A stretch of 64,000 nucleotides of DNA from contig CAYJLW010000011.1 of assembly GCA_964370965.1 (NCBI GenBank), positions 1-64,000 on the forward strand. Reading direction: 5' to 3'. Shown here piece after piece: positions 9,112 through 16,800 of this stretch; position 1 is the first letter of the stretch, and every line of letters begins with the position of its first letter. A model generated the notes under the pieces. It ran no database searches. It was not told the DNA's origin and saw only the letters and a program-made list of their open reading frames with translations. The position numbers were made by a program, and so were the translations under genes. The DNA comes from CAYJLW01 sp964370965. Lineage in GTDB: Bacteria; Actinomycetota; Acidimicrobiia; UBA2766.

Positions 9112-9702
9112 TCAGACGGCGACGCGCCCGGAGTCGCCGGAGAGGTCCTCGAAGAGGACGCGGAGGCGACGGCGTTCCTCGGCGAAGGCGTCGTCGTAGG
9201 GAAACTGGGCCGCACAGAAGTCCGCCTCGTAGAGCCGGAACGCCCCGAGGCGCTCCTCGCCGTCACCTTCGGCGAGGCGGGCGAACGCCCACGCGTCCAC
9301 AGCCCAGCGCTCACCGAGGTCGAGGCGCATCAGGTTGCGCCGCCGCACGACGAGCTCGTGGCGCCCGAGGGCGAGCTCGCGCCGCAGCCTGTGTACGGAC
9401 ACGTTCAGGCGGTTCCGCCCCGTCTCGACCTCGACGTCGGGCCAGAGCCGGTCCAGGAGCGCCTCTACGGCGATCACGCCCCCGCTTGCCACGAGCAGGG
9501 CGAGCACGCGCGCTCCCGAACGATGGGGGCGGAGGACGGCGCCACCGGTCACCACCTCGAGCTCGCCGCAGAGCACGCGTATGACACCGAGGCCCCCCTC
9601 CGGCACGGACCCGGCGTCGCCCGGGTACCGGTCTCCGACCCGGGCCAGACGCCCCACCAGGGCGTCCCGCCGCTCCCGGACTGCCGAGCACACTCGATTC
9701 AT
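9112..9702 (-). CDS. Short BTAD-family regulator, truncated
   Basis: This 196-aa protein is related to the C-terminal third of the regulators at 1152 and 11666. A winged helix (about 45-130; RLWPDVEVETGRNRLN and HRLRRELALG) is followed by only the first part of the BTAD domain (YEADFCAAQFPYDD), and it stops where the other family members continue for ~60 residues. The ~440-residue helical-repeat region is absent. The ATG has GAGGGG about 8 bp upstream and the frame is open, so it may be expressed as a free DNA-binding protein rather than being a dead remnant. It could compete with the full-length regulators for sites; that is inference. Confidence 0.75.
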   Translation of the reverse strand: MNRVCSAVRERRDALVGRLARVGDRYPGDAGSVPEGGLGVIRVLCGELEVVTGGAVLRPHRSGARVLALLVASGGVIAVEALLDRLWPDVEVETGRNRLNVSVHRLRRELALGRHELVVRRRNLMRLDLGERWAVDAWAFARLAEGDGEERLGAFRLYEADFCAAQFPYDDAFAEERRRLRVLFEDLSGDSGRVAV

Positions 9703-9936
9703 CAGCGGACCCCTCGTGCCGTGCCCGCCACCCGTCCTGACGGCACCCGCCCCGACCTCTTACACCGCTCCTCGCAGGTCGCCACGACCGTCCCCGCTTG
9801 CTGACGTTCCCCGTCCATTCGCAGTCTCCCTTGCACCTGGCCTCCCCCGAAGCCGCCGCCCCCAACCGGGGCCGGCACCGCCAGTCTGCGACTCGGAGTC
9901 TTGCCGTCGCCTTACGGACGGCGGCGTCCCATTCGC

Positions 9937-9954
9937 GTAATGCGACGGTAAGGG
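9937..9954 (+). promoter_or_regulatory. Heptamer pair resembling the giant-1 SARP site
   Basis: GTAATGC (9937-9943), spacer GACG, GTAAGGG (9948-9954): the same two heptamer types as at 3184-3201, in swapped order and with the same 4-bp spacer. No -10-like hexamer lies 8 bp downstream, so if this is a site it may act by another arrangement or be a remnant. Confidence 0.3.
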
Positions 9955-10105
9955 CGGGCCCGGGCGGCCCCACGGGAGCCGAACCGCGCGAGCGGGCGTC
10001 CCCTTGCCGACCGAGGTGTCTCATCCGGTGATGCGGCGGTTGGGCGAGGCGGTCCCAGAACTCCCTGTCGCGGCGTCGATCGCCGCTGCCCTCCGGCGTA
10101 TATCG

Positions 10106-10137
10106 TACGTGGCATGTATGATACGTGACATGCATGA
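10106..10137 (+). promoter_or_regulatory. 16-bp tandem operator-like repeat
   Basis: TACGTGGCATGTATGA (10106-10121) is followed directly by TACGTGACATGCATGA (10122-10137), 14 of 16 bases identical. It ends 21 bp before the ATG at 10159 in a locally AT-richer stretch. Position and symmetry suggest a repressor or activator site for the ATPase gene. Confidence 0.5.
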
Positions 10138-10158
10138 TCTCCTGGAGGGCAGGGTGGA

Positions 10159-11550
10159 ATGTTCGTGAACCGGCAGGCCGAACTAGACGTGCTGACGCGT
10201 TGGTGGGCCGAGGGTGACGCACGCGCGCGTGTCGCCCTCGTGTGGGGCCGCCGCCGCGTCGGCAAGAGCGAACTCCTCCGGGAGTTCATCCGGCGCAACG
10301 GGCTGCAGTCGCGCTCCGTGTTCCACATCGGTGCAGGCCGCCCGGAGGTCGAGGAGCTGCGCCTGCTCTCCCGCTCAGTCCGTCGCTGTGTCGAGGTGCA
10401 GTTTCGCGACCTCGATCTGCGTCCGTTCACGAGCTGGGACGACGCCCTGGAAACCATCGCGGCGGCCGCCGCTGACGTCCCGTTGCTCGTGGTGCTCGAC
10501 GAGTTCCCCGAGTTGCTCACGTCGACGCCCGCACTCGACAACATGCTGCGGGCGTTCCTGGAGCGCATCGAGCTCGACGGGGTCACCACGCGAGTGCGCT
10601 TCGTCCTCTGCGGATCGGCGGTGCGCACGATGGAGGCCCTCCAGGAGGAACGCTCCCCCCTGCACGGCCGCGCAGGCGTCCGGCTGCAAGTCCACCCCTT
10701 CGAACCCTGGGAGGCAGCCCGGATGCTGGAGCGCCTGACGCCGGGCCACCGCGCCCTGGTGTGGGGCCTCGTGGGCGGCGTGCCCCTGTACCTGTCGTGG
10801 TGGGACGCCACAGCCGGCGTGTCCGAGAACCTCGCCCGACTCGTGTGCATGCCGGGGGCCCGGCTCCTCACCGAGGCGGACTTCGTGTTGGCCACGGAAG
10901 CCGGCCGGGGCGGGTTGCCTCAGCTCGTCCTGCGCGCGATCGCCGGAGGGCACACCAAGTACCAGGAGATCGCGAGCGTGGTCCGCTCGAACCCGACGCG
11001 CACGCTCGATTCGCTGATCCGTCTCCGCCTCGTGGAACGCGTCGCTCCCGTTACCGAAGACCCGCGGCGCACGAAACGTTCCTACTACCGGGTCGCCGAC
11101 AACTTCCTTGCGTTCAGCCTCGGGCTCGTCGACCGGTTCCGTCCTGACATCGACCAGGGTCTGGGACCGGGCATCCTGAAGGTGCTCACGGCCGCTCTCG
11201 ACGACTACATGGGGGATCGCTGGGAGGACGCCTACCGCCGCCACCTGCGCAGACTCGCCGCCCAGGGCCACCTCGGCGACGACATAGTCGCCGTCGGCCC
11301 CTTCTGGAACGAGCGCGGCCAAGACCAACTCGACGTCGTCGCCCTCGCCGGCCGTGGTCGCCGGGCGGTCTTCGCCGGTGAGGCGAAATGGGCCCGTTCC
11401 CTCAACGGCGGCCGGATCGCCGCGGAGCTCCGGCGCAAGGCGACGGCCCTCGACCACGACGAGGCCCTCCGCTACGGCATCTGCGCCCGCGACGCCGTCA
11501 CCGGCGCGGGGGCATGGACCCCGACGACCGCGGCGGACATCTTCGCCTAG
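10159..11550 (+). CDS. Archaeal-type ATPase with DUF234 nuclease-like C-terminus
   Basis: This 463-aa protein has a P-loop ATPase domain of the archaeal ATPase family (Walker A GRRRVGKS at 30-37, Walker B LLVVLDEF at 109-116), then a winged-helix-like middle part (HTKYQEIASVVRSNPTRTLDSLIRL), then a DUF234-type C-terminus. The last part contains QDQLDVVAL followed by FAGEAKW, which matches the D...ExK core of PD-(D/E)xK nucleases. The family is common in archaea and scattered in bacteria; biochemical roles are poorly established, with mobile-element or defence links suggested. It stands alone, preceded by a 16-bp tandem repeat and followed by a hairpin at 11581. Horizontal transfer is plausible but not shown. 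Confidence 0.8.
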   Translation: MFVNRQAELDVLTRWWAEGDARARVALVWGRRRVGKSELLREFIRRNGLQSRSVFHIGAGRPEVEELRLLSRSVRRCVEVQFRDLDLRPFTSWDDALETIAAAAADVPLLVVLDEFPELLTSTPALDNMLRAFLERIELDGVTTRVRFVLCGSAVRTMEALQEERSPLHGRAGVRLQVHPFEPWEAARMLERLTPGHRALVWGLVGGVPLYLSWWDATAGVSENLARLVCMPGARLLTEADFVLATEAGRGGLPQLVLRAIAGGHTKYQEIASVVRSNPTRTLDSLIRLRLVERVAPVTEDPRRTKRSYYRVADNFLAFSLGLVDRFRPDIDQGLGPGILKVLTAALDDYMGDRWEDAYRRHLRRLAAQGHLGDDIVAVGPFWNERGQDQLDVVALAGRGRRAVFAGEAKWARSLNGGRIAAELRRKATALDHDEALRYGICARDAVTGAGAWTPTTAADIFA

Positions 11551-11580
11551 CACGTCGCATGCGCCCAGTCAGCGAGCGTT

Positions 11581-11597
11581 CACGGCGTCCCGCCGTG
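11581..11597 (+). terminator. Hairpin after the ATPase gene
   Basis: CACGGCG, loop TCC, CGCCGTG: a perfect 7-bp stem with a 3-nt loop, 31 bp past the stop codon. There is no U tract, as is usual for high-GC actinobacterial terminators. Confidence 0.5.
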
Positions 11598-11665
11598 TAC
11601 CGACGTCGACGAAGGCCCCTGGCGACCCATGCCCGGATTGTCCGCGCGTCCGCTTACCCGATCCC

Positions 11666-13666
11666 CTACCGGCCGGACCGGAGGACCGAAGCAGCCTCCG
11701 CCGGGCGGCCCGCCCCTTCGAGGGAGTCGGCCAGGCACGCGAGCAGCCGCTCGTCGTCCACGTCGAGGGAGAGGACCCGCTCCGCCAGGAGGACAGGATC
11801 GACGTGGCCTTCGGCGAGGAGGCCGGCGGCGAGGTCGATCCAGCGGGCCCGCAAGCGCTCCCGCTCCGTCGCGACAGTGTCGTCGTAGGCGAGCTGGCGG
11901 GCGCAGAAGTCGTCCCCGTACAGGCCCAGGGCCGCCTTGCGTTGCTCCGGGGTCCCCCGCGAGGACTCCCAGAACTCCCACGAGTCGACACGCCACCCGC
12001 TTCCGAGGTCGAGGCCGACACCGTCCGCGCCCCGGACCAGGAGCTCGTTCGAGCCCAGATCCAAGGACTTCCGCAGGCGGTGGACCACGACGTTCAGCCG
12101 GTTCCTCCCGGAGACCAGGTCCACCTCGGGCCACAGCAGATCCGCCAGACGGTCCACCGTCACCGGCCTCCTCTCCGCGACGAGCACGGCCAGGAGCCGG
12201 GCCGTGCCCGCGGGGAGCGGTACGCCCCGCCCCCCGCGCCTCACCTCCAGGTCGGCGGACAGGACCGCGATCTCCCCCACCCGCCCCCCGGCGTCCACAG
12301 AGGCGGATCCGACCCCCAGGGGTTGGGCGAACAGGGCCTCCCAGAGCGTGCGCTCGTCCGGCGGGGGGAGCAGCCCCACACCCCGGGCGCGGAGGCGCTC
12401 CGCCTCCCCGACCAGGCCCACGCGTTCGCAGTCCCGGGCGGCCCGGAGGCGCTTCACGTTGGCGTCACGGCCGAGGCCGCAGCCCTCCATCTCGTCGAGG
12501 AGGGACTCGAGGTCCGTCACCACCTCCAGGTCCGCCCGCTCCAGGATGCCGAGCCGGGAGAGCATCGCCCGCCGGTCGAAGCCCCCGTAAGGGGTCACCA
12601 TCTGGCAGTGCTCGGCTCTGTGCAGCCACTCGCGGGCTGTCTCCGTCTCGCCGAAGTCCGCCAGGATCGAGGCGACCGTGACCGCCGCCGAACCGGCCCC
12701 CTCGATGAAGTGGGCGCGGAACTCGTCGAGGATGCCGACGAGCCCGCGCAGCGACTCGGGCGAGGCCCGGGAGCCCACGAGACGGGCCACGGCCCGTACG
12801 TAGCGCACGCCCACGTCCACGGCCGGGAGGACGGCGGCCCCGAGCGCCTCGGCCTCCTCGACAGCAGCGTGGACGACGGTCATGTCCCCGGCCACGAAGC
12901 TCACGAACGCCAGTTCCATGAGGGCGAGAGGCGAGTAGCTGGACCGCAGGCAGCGGAGACGGTCAGCGGCCTCCCGCACGACCATCTGGGAGCGACGCAC
13001 GTCGTCCCAGGACACCGCTGTCCACACGGTGGCGAAGAGAGCCGACGTCATCGACCGCTCCTCGTCCCACCCGGCCCGGGCGAAGTCGAGCAACGCGGCG
13101 TCGAGCGCCTCCCGACCCCGCTCGAGGCCTTCGCGCGAGGAGGAGAACATGTGCCCCACCGCCTCGATGCGCCGGAGCCGGCCCCGGGCGACGAGAGTGG
13201 GCGTGGCCGGGAGGGGGTCGAGCGGGATCTCCCGGAGGGCCTCCTCGGCCATGCCCAGGGCCACGATGTCGCCCTTCCAGAAGAAGTACTCGCAGCAGAT
13301 GGCCTTGACCCACCAGCGGTAGTCGTCCTCCCCCCTCCCCGCCGCCGCCTCCACCTCCGAGGCGAGGGTCTCGAGCTCCAGACGGGTGATGCAGTGGGCT
13401 CTCATGGCGGCGTCGGCGTCGGCCACACGGAGAAGAACCGACCGCCGGGTCGGCGGGAGCTCACGGATGGCCGCCCGGAGCGGGAGGATCTCGCCGCCGC
13501 TGAGCAGGCCGAACACCTCCTTCTCGAGGAAGCGGGCCACCGCGTCGAGGTCCCCGGAGGAGAGCAGCAGGCTGAAGGCCCTCTCCCAGTGGCCCTGCTC
13601 GGCGAGCACGGCAGCCTGGGCCGTCAGTTCCTCTGGAGCGCTGCCTCGCGAGATCTCGTCGGTCAT
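11666..13666 (-). CDS. BTAD/SARP-like transcriptional regulator 2
   Basis: This is a 666-aa paralogue of the regulator at 1152-3119, with the same order: N-terminal helical repeats (conserved YFFWKGD and TPYGGFDRRA segments), then an OmpR-type winged helix (LWPEVDLVSGRNRLN), then a BTAD domain (GDDFCARQLAYDD) at the C-terminus. The ATG at 13666 is the first plausible start; its ribosome-binding site is weak. It lies downstream of giant gene 2 on the same strand, but a 12-bp-stem hairpin separates them, so it is probably transcribed separately. By position it is the likely controller of giant gene 2. Confidence 0.85.
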   Translation of the reverse strand: MTDEISRGSAPEELTAQAAVLAEQGHWERAFSLLLSSGDLDAVARFLEKEVFGLLSGGEILPLRAAIRELPPTRRSVLLRVADADAAMRAHCITRLELETLASEVEAAAGRGEDDYRWWVKAICCEYFFWKGDIVALGMAEEALREIPLDPLPATPTLVARGRLRRIEAVGHMFSSSREGLERGREALDAALLDFARAGWDEERSMTSALFATVWTAVSWDDVRRSQMVVREAADRLRCLRSSYSPLALMELAFVSFVAGDMTVVHAAVEEAEALGAAVLPAVDVGVRYVRAVARLVGSRASPESLRGLVGILDEFRAHFIEGAGSAAVTVASILADFGETETAREWLHRAEHCQMVTPYGGFDRRAMLSRLGILERADLEVVTDLESLLDEMEGCGLGRDANVKRLRAARDCERVGLVGEAERLRARGVGLLPPPDERTLWEALFAQPLGVGSASVDAGGRVGEIAVLSADLEVRRGGRGVPLPAGTARLLAVLVAERRPVTVDRLADLLWPEVDLVSGRNRLNVVVHRLRKSLDLGSNELLVRGADGVGLDLGSGWRVDSWEFWESSRGTPEQRKAALGLYGDDFCARQLAYDDTVATERERLRARWIDLAAGLLAEGHVDPVLLAERVLSLDVDDERLLACLADSLEGAGRPAEAASVLRSGR

Positions 13667-13804
13667 GAGCAGAAGGGCGACCGCCCCCGACCGCCTTCTG
13701 GACCCTCCCTTCCCAGCGGGATTCGACGCCGGCGGGAACGAGTCCTCCAATCGCCCGGAGAGGGCCGCCCGGCCCCCGACCTGGCGGGGCACGGCGACGC
13801 GGGT

Positions 13805-13842
13805 GGGGGCGCTCCGCGCGGCACCCCGCACGGAGCGCCCCC
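13805..13842 (-). terminator. Terminator hairpin of giant gene 2
   Basis: GGGGGCGCTCCG (13805-13816) pairs perfectly with CGGAGCGCCCCC (13831-13842) over 12 bp with a 14-nt loop. It begins 6 bp past the stop of the giant gene on the minus strand. Confidence 0.75.
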
Positions 13843-13848
13843 CTCGGA

Positions 13849-16800
13849 TCAGGTGGCGCGGATCCGCAGGGCGAAGACCCCCGTGGCGCGGCCGTCGTCG
13901 TCGTGGGTCACGACCAGGAGCGGGTAGCGCCCCGGCATGGCCCAGGTGTGGACGACCGCCGGGAGCGGCTCGTCCCGGCCGTAGCGGCGCATCGATCCGT
14001 CGCCGTAGAACACGGCCCTCCCGGAGCACGCCGACCCGCACGCTGTGCCGCCGGAGAGGGGGATCGTCGTCTCGGTCCCCGAGGCGACGACGACCTCGGG
14101 GGCGGCGTCGACCACGCCGGGGAAGAGGAACGGCACGCAGATCCGCCGGCCCCAGAACGTGAAGCACCACTCGAAGCGGCGCATGCCGAGGGACAGGGCG
14201 CGGTCCGCCGGCCCGCCCATCCCGGAGGGGTCGAGGCGCCAGGTGGCGTCGTGGCCGCCGAAGCGGGCCCGGGCCTGGACGGCACCGTCGTCGCCGAGGA
14301 GGAGGTCCACGGTCGCCCGGCTCCTGGGCAGCGGCCGGCCCGTGCCCCAGACACGGCTGGTGTGACCCCAACCGCTCGGAGTCATGTCGCGGGACCAGCG
14401 GATCATCCCGTTCGGGTGGCGGGCGACGACGTAGACGTGCACGCGCTTCTCCCAGTACGTCCAGGGCGACGTGGGCCAGGACGTCTCGTCGCACTTCGTC
14501 TCGTCGAAGGACACCGAGTACTCGGTGCCGTCGGCGGCCGTCATCGTGTCGGCCGTGGCGGGCGCCCGCGACGCGCAGATCAGCTTCACGAACTGCCCGG
14601 TCTGGTCGGTGCGGGACGACCGCGTGACGTACGGGTAGCGGAAGTCCGCCGCCGGCTGGCTCTGGGTGCGGAGCGCCTCGAAGATCATCCGCCCGGGCCT
14701 CCCCGGCACGAGGTCGTCATCGTCGCGTTCGTGGAGGGCGGCGATGTACTCCCATGTGAAGAGGGGGTCGAGGAGGAACGCGATCGAGGAGTGGCCCGCC
14801 GGCCGATTCGGGAAGTCGAGGCCGGGGGGCACCTCCAGCGTGGTGCCGGAGCGCTCCCCGTAGCCGAACTCGTTCGTCCAGCCCCGCTTCTGGTAGCTCA
14901 GCCCCCCGTAGGGCAGGGGGCACTGGTCCGTCTCGGGCCACTCGTCGCAGTCCCGGGTGCTCGCCGCCGGCCGCAACGGGTGCACCGGGACGTCCCTCCA
15001 CCCGCTGAGGGCGCCCGGGGGATCGCGGGTGAGGCCGGGACCGAGGTAGTCGCAGCCGTCGAAGAGCCCGTAGAAGGGCCCGAGCACGAACCAGGCGAGC
15101 GGGTCGAGGATCTCCCAAGTGCAGTCGTGCGTGCCGCCCTCCCAGGCGTGGAAGTCCCCCGGGCCCTCGGGGTCGAAACGGACGTAGTAGTGGCGGTACC
15201 AGGCCCCGGAGCGGCTCACGTCGCTCCCGTCCGGGGCACGGAAGGTCTCCCCGACCGTGGCGGACACGTCGGCTCCCGCCGCCCTGTCCGCGTCCGGGAG
15301 GTCGACGGCGAAACCGGCGCCCATCTGGCCGAGCTGCATGCGGTTCACGTTCTGGAAGGCGATCTGCAGGGGCAGGTCGAAGTCGAGGCACGCCCGGAAG
15401 TCCGACGTGGTGAGGAACGTGTCCACCTCCTGGCTCTCCTCGAAGGCGCTCGCCAGCTTCAGCGCCACGGTGCCGTCGACGCGACTGCCCGGTCCGGTCG
15501 AGAGCACGAGGGCGTTCTGGGCGTTGTCCCCGAGGTTCGCCGCCTCCTCGCCGGAGCGGAGCTGGAGGTCGACGCGGTCGGCGTCGTTCAGGTCCACGGA
15601 CGCGTCGAGGTACCCGAGAGCCTGACGGTCGACGGCGGACCGGTGGATCCTGCGGCAGAACTCGGCTCCCGCCGACTCGGTGGAGTCGAACGCGTCCCTC
15701 ACGGCCGAGGGCGACTCCGAGCGGTAGAGGTCGGCGTGCACGAGAAGCCGCTCCGGGACGTCGTCGAGGCGGACCTGGTAGTTCGGGACCCGGTTCGCCT
15801 CGTCCTCGGGGGCGACCCGTTCCGCAGGCGGCTTCCAGGGCCCCTTGTAGCCGGGCGTGTCCCGGTCGGTGAGGGCGAAACGGACCGTTTCCAGGGTGGG
15901 CGGCACGCCGTTCTTCAGCTCGCCCTCGACCTGCAACGTCCAGCGGTCCCAGGGGAGGCGCTCGTTGGTGTCCTCGTCGACCGCCACCGTCGCCGACCCG
16001 GGGATGCGCCCGATCTCGGCATCGACGTCCTGGCGGTTCACATGGCCGGGATCGGTGAGTGTGGGCGCGCCGGCGCTGAGGACGGCGTGTGCGCGCAGGT
16101 AGCCGAGGGCGAACGCCGAGGACCGCCAGGCGAGGCGGGCCTCCATGCGTTCGTCCCGCTCGTGCGCGAGGGGCAGGGCCGGGCAGACGGCCGACGCGAG
16201 GTTCTCCTCGTCGCAGTTCCGCACGGAGGGCACGTCGACGTCGAGGTGCCGGGGCAGGCCCACCCGGCCCTGCACGTCGGCGGCCTGCAGGCCGACGTCC
16301 CGGTGCAGGTGCAGGGTGGCGTCGATCCCGGGGGCGACGTCTCCTCCCATGGGGGGCCGGGGCACGCCCGAGACGAGGCCGAGCTCCCCCTGGCGGAGGT
16401 CGAACACGTAGACGGGTTGGTCCTCTACGTCGTCGCCGGGGGGGACCGGCGGGACGGCCATGTCGCAGTCCTCGGTCTGGAACCAGAGCAGGCGCCGGCG
16501 GGGCGGGCCGTCGAGAGCGGCGTCCGGACGCAGGTGAGCGGAGAGCACGGCCGGCAGCCTGTCGACGCGGCCGTCGAGGTAGAGGTTCGGGAGCTGGCCG
16601 TTCGCGAGGTACACGTTCGTGACGAACGGCTCGCCCGTGGGCTCCGAGACGGCGCAGAAGCGCCGGAAGACCGCCGGGAGGCCGGTGGGGTCGATGCCCG
16701 TGTGGTCCCGCTCCCACGTCACCCGGGCGAGGTTGCGCACCTGGGCCCGGTAGCCGTAGTTCGGCGTGTACCCCGTGGCGTCCGTGAGGTCCACGACACG

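Larger units (their letters stand above)
9703..10158. other. Intergenic region without a gene (456 bp)
   Basis: This lies between the divergent short BTAD regulator and the ATPase gene. I see no credible coding sequence. It holds a heptamer pair at 9937-9954 like that of the giant-1 promoter, and an AT-richer stretch with a 16-bp tandem repeat at 10106-10137. Confidence 0.7.

Noticed and set aside
9735..9741. GTCAGGA heptamer (minus strand) as a SARP site before the short regulator
   Set aside because: No second matching heptamer at 11 bp and the expected -10 position is occupied by the ribosome-binding site.
11354..13927. 857-codon plus-strand frame opposite regulator 2
   Set aside because: Antisense shadow; the minus-strand frame contains recognisable winged-helix and BTAD motifs.
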